Part shown: one piece after another, positions 13,659-20,045 of the stretch
Layout: each line of letters opens with the position of its first letter
How positions within the stretch are numbered: the first letter of the stretch is position 1
Virus record (IMG/VR): IMGVR_UViG_3300044535_002967
Location: 1-23,068 of that record
Length of the DNA: 23,068 nucleotides
DNA from: a virus
Strand: one strand, 5' to 3'
Notes under the pieces: model-generated
What the model was told of the DNA's origin: nothing
Databases searched by the model: none
Seen by the model: the letters and a program-made list of their open reading frames with translations, nothing else
Position numbers and translations under genes: made by a program

Positions 13659-15281
13659 CTATAAAAATTTTCTTTTATTCTTAGGTAACATCTTTTGAAT
13701 TAAATCAGTATTTTTTTTCAAATCAAGTTGTGGTTTATTGTTTTGGGTATTATTGTTTGTTTTATATCCAACACTTTTATTAAAAATTGAATTAATTTTT
13801 TCGTAATCCATTTTTTTATGAGATAATTCAATGATATGATTATCAGATACAATTGATTGTTGAGGTTTTTTTATTTCTAAAACATCTGTTTTTAATTTTT
13901 CAATTTTATTCTTACTAATAAAGACTTCAGACAAATTTTTTCTATCTATTATTCTATCAAAATTTGTGGTTGTTATTTCACTATACTTTGTGAACTGTTG
14001 TTTTCTTTTTCTTTGTAAAATTTCAAAATTATAAGATTGTCTTACCTTTGACTTATGGTTTGTTTCAGGTTTTATGGTAAGATTTTTATCATGTCTTCTT
14101 CTATAATATAAAATCTGATCAGTTTTTTTTGTTTTTAATTTGTTTCCCTCTTCTCTCATTTTAAATTCAGAATCCGCACCACATGACCACGGTTCAAAAC
14201 CATTATATTGATTAAATAGTTTTTTAGATATTCCCAATTGTCCAATGGAATGGAATGGGTTTATGTTTTCTTTTTTTATGTTATCTAAATCTATTTGGTT
14301 TGAAAAGTTATAAAATTTAAATCTTACAACATCGTGTGATTGGAGGTTGTTTAATGTTTCAGTAATGATATTTTCATGAAGAAGATCATCAGAATCTACA
14401 AATAATAATTTATCGGACATTGATATTTGTGAAAGAGAATTTCTAATAATGTATGGTCCTAAACTTTCATTAAATAAAAAGAATTTAACATAAGGTGGGA
14501 ATTCATCAAATTTACTTCGTAAAAATAATTTTGTTGTTTCGCAATTATCAACACCAATTAAAACTTCGATATTGTAATTTTTTTTAGCTCTTTTTACAGA
14601 ATTTATAAAATCTTCAATATATTCAACATTATCATATGTTGGTACAACTATTGATAAATCTAAAATATCTATCTCAGTTAGTTTTTTATCTTTATCACTA
14701 ATTTTTGATAGTTTATTTTTTCCGTGAATCACTAATCTTGTGTATCCATCATCAAGTAAAGTGATATTTTTTGTAATCTCACCCATGAATCTGTGATTCT
14801 TATCATAAACAAAATTTTCATAATTTTTTTGACATAAAGTCAAAAACATTGATATAAAATTATTGTTTGCGTAACTTGTTGCGTGATCATGGATTTCGCC
14901 AGTATCAAAGTTTAACTTTTGAACTTTGGAGTGTACTATAAATTTGTCTTGACCACTAATGTTTTTATGATATAGCTCTTGTATTTTTTCAATGTAATCA
15001 TTTCTCATCCAATCATCACAATCGTGTCTTGTTTGTATTTCTACATTGTTTTCTCTACAGTAATTTTTTATTTCGTCAAAACTTGAGAAGTATAACGCAT
15101 CTACAGTAAAGTGCGGTTTAAGTAATTCAACATGTTTTGGGTTAACGGTAAAAACTAAAGTAAAGTTTTTGTTTTTTTGACTGTTAACTGAGGGTGCGAA
15201 TGTTTTTTTCATTACTTGGAAATAATGATCAAATAGTTGGTCGTCCTCAAAATTCATTCTTGTAATTACCAAATGTTTCAT
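13659..15281 (-). CDS. Two-domain glycosyltransferase
   Basis: This 540-residue protein joins two putative glycosyltransferase domains. Residues 1-200 (MKHLVITRMNFEDDQLFDHY, with TRHDCDDWMRNDYIEKIQ near 86-100) resemble the putative rhamnosyltransferase-like group, in which an aspartate cluster precedes the acceptor side. Residues 207-430 are a family 2 domain: LDLSIVVPTYDN, IGVDNC, LLFVDSDD (near 296), and RRHDKNLTIKPETN, clearly paralogous to the enzyme at 9715-10677. The remaining 110 residues are lysine/asparagine-rich and end in a basic tail. It overlaps the RgpF-like gene by ATGA and precedes the Thr/Pro-repeat gene by 51 bp. Two successive transfers onto one acceptor would explain the fusion; donor sugars are unknown, and the rhamnosyl assignment of domain one is tentative. 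Confidence 0.82.
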   Translation of the reverse strand: MKHLVITRMNFEDDQLFDHYFQVMKKTFAPSVNSQKNKNFTLVFTVNPKHVELLKPHFTVDALYFSSFDEIKNYCRENNVEIQTRHDCDDWMRNDYIEKIQELYHKNISGQDKFIVHSKVQKLNFDTGEIHDHATSYANNNFISMFLTLCQKNYENFVYDKNHRFMGEITKNITLLDDGYTRLVIHGKNKLSKISDKDKKLTEIDILDLSIVVPTYDNVEYIEDFINSVKRAKKNYNIEVLIGVDNCETTKLFLRSKFDEFPPYVKFFLFNESLGPYIIRNSLSQISMSDKLLFVDSDDLLHENIITETLNNLQSHDVVRFKFYNFSNQIDLDNIKKENINPFHSIGQLGISKKLFNQYNGFEPWSCGADSEFKMREEGNKLKTKKTDQILYYRRRHDKNLTIKPETNHKSKVRQSYNFEILQRKRKQQFTKYSEITTTNFDRIIDRKNLSEVFISKNKIEKLKTDVLEIKKPQQSIVSDNHIIELSHKKMDYEKINSIFNKSVGYKTNNNTQNNKPQLDLKKNTDLIQKMLPKNKRKFL

Positions 15282-16006
15282 AGTACTATCAGTTTTTTGT
15301 TTTCAAGACTCACTAAAGACCCAAAGATTCTTTCCATGGCGTGGTTAATTGATGGTTCATGAACATAACCTTCAGGTGAATTGGTTAATATTTTATTGAT
15401 CACACTCTGTGTTAAATATTTTTTTAAAATGTCATTTCTAACCCAAAAAATAGTCCCACCAACAAATTGATGACCTTTCAAATCCGTTTTGACTTTCATC
15501 CAAGAAAATACCTTTTGCATTTGAGTTAAATTGACATGGAAATTGGTGTTATATTTTGCACCAATCATTCCGCAGTTTTGGTCTTCTTCAAATTTTCTTA
15601 TTACTTCATTAACATGGTTAGGATTGTTCAAGACTCCTCTCATTAAACCATGAAACCATTTTCTACCTCTTTCTTCAGCACTTTGAGCTCCGTGTCTCTG
15701 TAAATGTAAAGAAGGTGTTTTAGTTGATCCCAACCCTTTTTTTGTGTGGATCTTTAAAATGAGATCGTAAGATGGGTCTAAGTTTTTATAAACCTGTAAA
15801 AATCCACCAATATCCATTCCTTTGTTTTCTACAAAAATGATCTCAGTTTTTGGATTTGTTTTTTTGATGTTGTTTAAAAAACTTTGAGGGTAATTCTTTG
15901 TTAGACTAACATAAAGATCGTATTCTCTTTGTATGTTATTTAAATACAATCTGATTTCATCCAACATATCTATGTGATACAAATGAACGCATACAGCAAT
16001 TTTCAT
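15278..16006 (-). CDS. RgpF-like (rhamnan synthesis F family) glycosyltransferase
   Basis: This 242-residue protein resembles the RgpF family of glycosyltransferases involved in rhamnose-containing polysaccharides. Visible signatures are KIAVCVHLYHIDMLDEI at the start, VENKGMDIGGFLQVYKNL followed by YDLILKIHTKKGL (about 60-95), NCGMIGAKYN, and HQFVGGTIFWVRNDIL. RgpF proteins are usually longer, so this is a single compact catalytic module. There is no signal peptide or membrane helix. It overlaps the two-domain glycosyltransferase by 4 bp and starts 3 bp after the zinc-ribbon gene, placing it in the cassette that feeds the Thr/Pro-repeat protein. With the RmlC-like epimerase at 20046-20543 it hints at a 6-deoxyhexose such as rhamnose, which is inference. 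Confidence 0.82.
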   Translation of the reverse strand: MKIAVCVHLYHIDMLDEIRLYLNNIQREYDLYVSLTKNYPQSFLNNIKKTNPKTEIIFVENKGMDIGGFLQVYKNLDPSYDLILKIHTKKGLGSTKTPSLHLQRHGAQSAEERGRKWFHGLMRGVLNNPNHVNEVIRKFEEDQNCGMIGAKYNTNFHVNLTQMQKVFSWMKVKTDLKGHQFVGGTIFWVRNDILKKYLTQSVINKILTNSPEGYVHEPSINHAMERIFGSLVSLENKKLIVL

Positions 16007-16009
16007 TCA

Positions 16010-16321
16010 CTACCCCCCTCTTTTTTTTCTGCCCTGACAGTGTGCTTTTTGACTAAACCCTTTTGGGTTGTTACAGTTAATTGATTTTTTATATTTTTGA
16101 GACCACTTTTCATCTATTGGTTCTTTGGATAGTTTGGTTTTCCAAAACTTAAATAAGTTTTCTTTATCGTAAACCTTTTTTTCTTGGTCCCATCCACAGT
16201 CATGACAAAGATATGGGTGTGAGTCGTCACTTTCTTTTTTCCAAGAGTGTTCACACTTTTCACATTCAATCTTTTCGTTGAATATTCTATCTGCCTGTTT
16301 TTCTGATATTAGTATTTTCAT
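16010..16321 (-). CDS. Zinc-ribbon phage protein with NPKGFSQKAHC-type tail
   Basis: This 103-residue protein starts at an ATG at 16321; an upstream in-frame TTG is less likely. It has a leader MKILISEKQADRIFNEKIEC resembling the lysozyme's, a zinc ribbon with C20-x2-C23 and C39-x2-C42 (CEKCEHSW ... LCHDCGW), a lysine-rich middle (LFKFWKTKL), and a C-terminal module NCNNPKGFSQKAHCQGRKKR. I recall that last module as recurrent at the ends of proteins in uncultured aquatic phages, without a known function. The basic, metal-binding make-up suggests nucleic-acid or virion binding. It precedes the glycosyltransferase cassette by 3 bp and has a TATTTAT element 20 bp upstream. Confidence 0.78.
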   Translation of the reverse strand: MKILISEKQADRIFNEKIECEKCEHSWKKESDDSHPYLCHDCGWDQEKKVYDKENLFKFWKTKLSKEPIDEKWSQKYKKSINCNNPKGFSQKAHCQGRKKRGG

Positions 16322-16323
16322 TA

Positions 16324-16638
16324 TTAACAATCTGAATCATTATAAATACCAACTAAATAGTTATAGTATTTGTCATATATATATTGTTCAACCTCATCTC
16401 TTATTTCTATCATTGATTCGGGTGGTCCTTCATAATCTTCATCCTCATCATCTGGATCACAATATCCCTCATCACAATAATAAAAATGAATTCCCTGTAA
16501 AATACAAAAGTCGGCGTAGTCGTCTTCATCCTCAAAATCACAAGGATCCTGTATTTCTGTTTGATACTCTATTATATCTCCAATCTTTTCTATCTCTACT
16601 CCTCGTCTAAGTAATCTAATAGGTATTTCTTGATTCAT
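16324..16638 (-). CDS. Highly acidic small protein next to a nuclease-like gene
   Basis: This 104-residue protein is roughly one third Asp/Glu, concentrated in FEDEDDYADF and CDPDDEDEDYEG, with five cysteines and many tyrosines. No family is recognised. The start ATG overlaps the stop of the PD-(D/E)XK-like gene (ATGA), so both are translated together. The charge and coupling would fit a DNA-mimic inhibitor or immunity partner of that nuclease, but no structural evidence is visible. The C-terminus (EVEQYIYDKYYNYLVG) is helical. Confidence 0.65.
   Translation of the reverse strand: MNQEIPIRLLRRGVEIEKIGDIIEYQTEIQDPCDFEDEDDYADFCILQGIHFYYCDEGYCDPDDEDEDYEGPPESMIEIRDEVEQYIYDKYYNYLVGIYNDSDC
16342..16348 (-). 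promoter_or_regulatory. TATTTAT element before the zinc-ribbon gene
   Basis: The coding strand reads GGTATTTATAATG, 20 bp before the ATG at 16321 and inside the 3' end of the acidic-protein gene. The location inside another gene's coding sequence argues for selection on the motif. Confidence 0.5.
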
Positions 16639-17483
16639 AACTGAATTTTTTCTTTGGTTTTATTATCATAAATATTGAAGGGCGTTGCTATTATTACCCA
16701 ATCAACAAACTTATAATCTTGGTCGTAAGCTTTTGGATTTGCTTTAACTTGAATTGTTTTGGTTCCAAAGTCAGGATGAGACATAATAAGATCGGTTCCG
16801 TATACCATATCAATTAAATCACCATTACCGCCTTCGTACTCAACTTTAAATCCTTTGTCTTGTAAGTATTCTTTGACTCTTTGTTCAGCACTTTCGCCTT
16901 GCTGAGTTGTTCTTTGGATATTTTTGGTATAATCATATAACATGTTCGGATCTTCGAAGTACTCCTTAACCATATCTTCTATTTGGGATTTAATCCTCAT
17001 TAGAGTATTTGTAGGGTCTTTTATAACACCTTGAATTATGTCGTTGTTTTTTTTCTTATAAAGAAGTTCTGTTATAAGTTCGGCCAAATCATAATAATTT
17101 GTATTTAATTTATTTATCGGTTGCCATTCACCATTCAAATAAACCAACTTATTGTTTTCTATTTTATTTTTAATAAAATCTTCTTTTTCGGTTTCCGTTA
17201 TTTTTCCAAGTGATTCTAAAAAATTGGCACCATCAATAAACTTATTCTTTTGATCTTGGGGTATTTCAGTTTTTAAATCTTTAATCTTTTCATCAATAAT
17301 AGATCTTAAATTAAGACCATTACTTTTTGAAAGAAGACTTTTAAGTGATCCAATTTTACTACAAACAAACATTTTTTGTTTATTACCTGAGAACCTGTCG
17401 CAAAATCTATACTCAGGTTGATCTTCAGATTCAACCATTAAACTTTTAATTCTTTCAATATCTTCTTTAAGTATTTTATTCAT
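16635..17483 (-). CDS. PD-(D/E)XK-like nuclease with virion-type leader
   Basis: This 282-residue protein has an N-terminal helix (MNKILKEDIERIKSLMVESE) of the same style as the 136-residue protein at the left end. The middle (about 25-190) is helical and unassigned. Residues about 195-270 look like a restriction-endonuclease-fold core: GESAEQRVKEYLQDKGFKV (E200 on a first helix), D231 in VYGTDLIM, and TIQVKANP, giving D-x13-Q245-V-K247. Q in place of the usual D/E is known in Mrr-like members. It should cut DNA if active. The next gene, strongly acidic, overlaps its stop. The leader suggests packaging in the virion and delivery on infection; this is inference. Confidence 0.65.
   Translation of the reverse strand: MNKILKEDIERIKSLMVESEDQPEYRFCDRFSGNKQKMFVCSKIGSLKSLLSKSNGLNLRSIIDEKIKDLKTEIPQDQKNKFIDGANFLESLGKITETEKEDFIKNKIENNKLVYLNGEWQPINKLNTNYYDLAELITELLYKKKNNDIIQGVIKDPTNTLMRIKSQIEDMVKEYFEDPNMLYDYTKNIQRTTQQGESAEQRVKEYLQDKGFKVEYEGGNGDLIDMVYGTDLIMSHPDFGTKTIQVKANPKAYDQDYKFVDWVIIATPFNIYDNKTKEKIQL
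16668..16674 (-). promoter_or_regulatory. TATTTAT element before the acidic-protein gene
   Basis: The coding strand reads CAATATTTATGATAA, 29 bp before the ATG at 16638 and inside the 3' end of the nuclease-like gene. The spacing is the longest of the set, so this is the least certain exact match. Confidence 0.35.
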
Positions 17484-17485
17484 TA

Positions 17486-18217
17486 TTAAAATTTTAAAGT
17501 CATATAATGTTCATCTTCATTTTCTTCCACATTTTGGTTGTGGGTCAATTCTACAGTTTGATTTTCAAAATTGAACTCTATTGATCCGTTGGATCCTTCG
17601 TTTATTTCCCATCCCCCATAAAATACTTCCAACAAGTCGTAACAAATATATTCTAATTGTTGATTTAAACCTTTTGATCCCTTTGAAGAATCTACCATAT
17701 CTTGAACCCACCCGCTATCTCCGCTTCCGTCATAACTACATCTACAAGACTCACCATAAACAGATTTTAATTGTTCAACAATTGCAGGATCTGATAATTT
17801 TTTTGCTTCCCTATCATCTCCTCTCCATCCTGTTGCCATATTGGAAAAAAAGGAAAAATCTTTTTCAATACGACTTTCTTCGGTATTAACCACATAATAA
17901 TCATACATCACATCAAGTTCATTTCTTTCAACATTTATGGTGAAAGTTAAACTACCGTTTTCATTATCATAATAATCATTATAGAAATTACCTGTATCAA
18001 AATTATCTCTAATGGTTTCAAAGAGCTCTTCAATTGATCCAGGTAAAAATGATAATTCATCACTAACATTTCTTCCTCCATGAACAGGACCATACAAACT
18101 TTCAAATTCACTGTCGTAACATTGGTAGTACCAAGTCACACCATCCTCCATGTTTAAGGAGTTCAGTAACTTTGAATACTTTTTTAAATCTTGTATTTGT
18201 TTTTCTGTAAGTTCCAT
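17486..18217 (-). CDS. DUF6878-like acidic protein
   Basis: This 243-residue protein begins MELTEKQIQDLKKYSKLLNS. Its C-terminal part (161-240: YDGSGDSGWVQDM, LEYICYDLLEVFYGGWEINE, GSIEFNFENQTVELTHN) matches my memory of the DUF6878 pattern, a family of unknown function seen in bacteria and phages. The N-terminal half is acidic and aromatic-rich (FYNDYYDNENG). No catalytic signature or membrane segment is visible. It starts 13 bp after a TATTTAT element and is followed after 2 bp by the nuclease-like gene, so those two and the acidic gene form one unit. Confidence 0.68.
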   Translation of the reverse strand: MELTEKQIQDLKKYSKLLNSLNMEDGVTWYYQCYDSEFESLYGPVHGGRNVSDELSFLPGSIEELFETIRDNFDTGNFYNDYYDNENGSLTFTINVERNELDVMYDYYVVNTEESRIEKDFSFFSNMATGWRGDDREAKKLSDPAIVEQLKSVYGESCRCSYDGSGDSGWVQDMVDSSKGSKGLNQQLEYICYDLLEVFYGGWEINEGSNGSIEFNFENQTVELTHNQNVEENEDEHYMTLKF

Positions 18218-18230
18218 ATGATATTTTCTA

Positions 18231-18237
18231 ATAAATA
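18231..18237 (-). promoter_or_regulatory. TATTTAT element before the DUF6878-like gene
   Basis: The coding strand reads GTATTTATTAG, 13 bp before the ATG at 18217, in the 23-bp gap after the DUF6915-like gene. Confidence 0.5.
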
Positions 18238-18240
18238 CTT

Positions 18241-18594
18241 TTAATCTTCAAACTCTAACTTTTTTGTTCGAGTTGCCCATGTTGGTCTTTCACCAGATAT
18301 TAATATCTTCATCCATTCAGAAGCTGAAGGAATATGACCATCACAATCTTCTTTGACATGTTGTTCTCCAACATATCTAGTGTATACTGTTTTTCCATCG
18401 CTATTTTTAAACTCAGGACCGAACTTTTCTTGAAGTTCGAATATACCCTCTGAGTGATGTCTAAAAGCCCTATGTAAAGAATGTCCATACCATCCTTTGG
18501 TCTCATCTAACCAATTGTGAATATGAATATAATCTTCCCATTTTCCACCAAACTTTTTGGCCGAACTCTTCGCGTGTAATATTGGGTGTGCCAT
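18241..18594 (-). CDS. DUF6915-like protein
   Basis: This 117-residue protein matches my memory of the DUF6915 family found in phages and bacteria: MAHPILHAKSSAKKFGGKWE, DYIHIHNWLDETKGW, HRAFRHHSEGIFELQEKFG and VGEQHVKEDCDGHIPSASEW. The many conserved histidines suggest metal or nucleic-acid binding, but the function is unknown. There is no signal peptide. It is divergent from the zinc-finger repeat gene across a 75-bp gap; no clear promoter for this gene is visible there. Confidence 0.78.
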   Translation of the reverse strand: MAHPILHAKSSAKKFGGKWEDYIHIHNWLDETKGWYGHSLHRAFRHHSEGIFELQEKFGPEFKNSDGKTVYTRYVGEQHVKEDCDGHIPSASEWMKILISGERPTWATRTKKLEFED

Positions 18595-18643
18595 ACTATT
18601 GTTTAATTGATGTTTTTTTGTTGTATCATTACTAAAAATAAAC

Positions 18644-18650
18644 TATTTAT
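18644..18650 (+). promoter_or_regulatory. TATTTAT element before the CxxCDGxG repeat gene
   Basis: CTATTTATTTGAAAAAAG lies 19 bp before the ATG at 18670. This is the plus-strand instance of the element, which shows that its orientation follows the gene rather than the strand. The 75-bp divergent gap holds nothing else I can name. Confidence 0.55.
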
Positions 18651-18669
18651 TTGAAAAAAGAAATTCATA

Positions 18670-19503
18670 ATGGATCCAAATAAAATTCTTTTACTCGTAA
18701 AATTCACCAAACAAATTCATAATTCCTTGGAGGGTTCTTCTAATCCCAAAATTTTTAATACTGTTGAGGATATTAAAGAAGAAATCAATGGAGACGATTT
18801 TTTAAGTCTATACCTTTCCAAGTTAAATGGTTCTGAAACAATATATTTATTTTTTTCAATTTTTTATTACCACATATCAGGTGATGCTGCAAAATCAGTA
18901 AAGTATGTTTTAGAAAATCTTAAAGGTTACCAGTTCTTTGTATATGAAGAAAGTGGTTATATATCTGAGGATTGTGAAAATTGTGATGGGAGTGGTAAAG
19001 AATATTGTGATAATTGTGACGGCCAAGGTAATATAATTTGTAGATCATGTGACGGTGATGGTAAAGAAGATTGTTCTACTTGTGATGGATCAGGCCAAGA
19101 TGATGAAGGAGATGCTTGTGGTGAATGTGATGGAAGTGGCAATGAAATTTGTAATGAATGTGATGGAAATGGTGATGAGATGTGTTACAGTTGTGATGGC
19201 GATGGATATAACGATTGTTATAAATGCGATGGTAGTGGAAATATAGAAACAGATATCATGGGTTATGATGAATTCTTTGATAAAGTATATACCACAAATA
19301 AACTTGGTGATATGAATGACGATATTCCTTTTGAGGAGCGTTATTATAATTCAGTTGTACTCAAACAACCTTTCTTAAGACAAAGAAATTACAGAGAAAC
19401 CTACACCATGGAAGATATCCAACACGATTGGAATATAGGTGATGAAATATACGATCTAAACGATAATAACTTTGTTTTCTTTGGTGGTAAATTATTACTG
19501 TAA
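18670..19503 (+). CDS. Protein with eight DnaJ-type CxxCDGxG zinc-finger repeats
   Basis: This 277-residue protein has three parts. The N-terminal 95 residues are helical and unassigned (MDPNKILLLVKFTKQIHNSL). Residues about 101-193 carry eight CxxCxGxG motifs in tandem (CENCDGSG, CDNCDGQG, CRSCDGDG, CSTCDGSG, CGECDGSG, CNECDGNG, CYSCDGDG, CYKCDGSG). DnaJ/Hsp40 has four, binding two zinc ions; eight could bind four. The C-terminal 80 residues are unassigned (TMEDIQHDWNIGDEIYDLND). There is no J domain, so it is not a complete co-chaperone. The finger type binds unfolded polypeptide in DnaJ, so an assembly chaperone or metal-binding scaffold is possible. It stands alone on the plus strand with its own TATTTAT element and overlaps the convergent ferritin-like gene by 9 bp. 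Confidence 0.82.
   Translation: MDPNKILLLVKFTKQIHNSLEGSSNPKIFNTVEDIKEEINGDDFLSLYLSKLNGSETIYLFFSIFYYHISGDAAKSVKYVLENLKGYQFFVYEESGYISEDCENCDGSGKEYCDNCDGQGNIICRSCDGDGKEDCSTCDGSGQDDEGDACGECDGSGNEICNECDGNGDEMCYSCDGDGYNDCYKCDGSGNIETDIMGYDEFFDKVYTTNKLGDMNDDIPFEERYYNSVVLKQPFLRQRNYRETYTMEDIQHDWNIGDEIYDLNDNNFVFFGGKLLL
18970..19244 (+). repeat. Tandem array coding eight CxxCDGxG units
   Basis: Units recur every 10-18 codons with divergent DNA (TGT/TGC, GGT/GGA/GGG/GGC all used). The fifth unit follows a longer acidic linker (QDDEGDA), suggesting a duplicated four-finger block. Confidence 0.75.
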
Positions 19504-20010
19504 GAATTTCAACTTATACATAGTTGAGTAAGCCAACTCCTGTACTGTATCAATTTGATTTTGGATGTATGAATCATCACAACAATCTCTTTTTTCTTCA
19601 ATTGTGTTTAATAAACCTGTAAAGTATTTCAATACTTGGTTTTTGTTTTTATAAGACTGATTCTTGTATGATTTGTAATTTGTTAAAAGACCGTATTTAC
19701 CTTGATAAGATTCAATAATACCATCAACAAGTGCATCAATTCCTTCATAATACTTTTGCAGTGCTTTGTGTTCAGCGTAAGATTTTGTCCCTAAATGGAA
19801 TATGTGTACTTGAGTTTGTGAATGTAATAATTGACAAACCATTTCACAGAAATCTTCATTATTATTTGATGAAGAGTCATCATCTTCTTGTTCATCGTTT
19901 TCTTCTTGATCATCATTTTCCTCTTGATCATCTTCGTCATCTTCTTGTTCCCAAAGATTTCTTCTTTTCAATTCTTCTTTTAATTTTTCTGTTAAATCAA
20001 ACTTGTTCAT
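19495..20010 (-). CDS. Ferritin/Dps-like protein with acidic N-terminal spacer (DUF5856-like)
   Basis: This 171-residue protein starts with a leader helix (MNKFDLTEKLKEELKRRNLW), then an acidic Asp/Glu/Gln/Asn/Ser spacer (21-52), then a four-helix-type domain (53-171). Its first helix carries H63, H69, H72, E80 and H81 (VHIFHLGTKSYAEHKALQKY), a layout that recalls Dps/ferritin folds and the phage family DUF5856; YEGIDALVDGIIESYQGKYG follows. Cysteine pair C-C lies in KRDCCDDSY. Metal binding or oxidant protection is possible but the diiron ligands cannot be assigned with certainty. A TATTTAT lies 17 bp upstream. Its end overlaps the zinc-finger repeat gene by 9 bp tail to tail. Confidence 0.7.
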   Translation of the reverse strand: MNKFDLTEKLKEELKRRNLWEQEDDEDDQEENDDQEENDEQEDDDSSSNNNEDFCEMVCQLLHSQTQVHIFHLGTKSYAEHKALQKYYEGIDALVDGIIESYQGKYGLLTNYKSYKNQSYKNKNQVLKYFTGLLNTIEEKRDCCDDSYIQNQIDTVQELAYSTMYKLKFLQ

Positions 20011-20027
20011 AGTATTACAATTTTATT

Positions 20028-20034
20028 ATAAATA
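20028..20034 (-). promoter_or_regulatory. TATTTAT element before the ferritin-like gene
   Basis: The coding strand reads GATATTTATAATAAAA, 17 bp before the ATG at 20010, in the 35-bp gap after the RmlC-like gene. Confidence 0.5.
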
Positions 20035-20045
20035 TCATCAAGTTT

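Noticed and set aside
17111-17117. Plus-strand TATTTAT inside the nuclease-like gene (similarly at 18844-18850)
   Set aside because: No gene starts close downstream in that orientation; expected background in AT-rich DNA.
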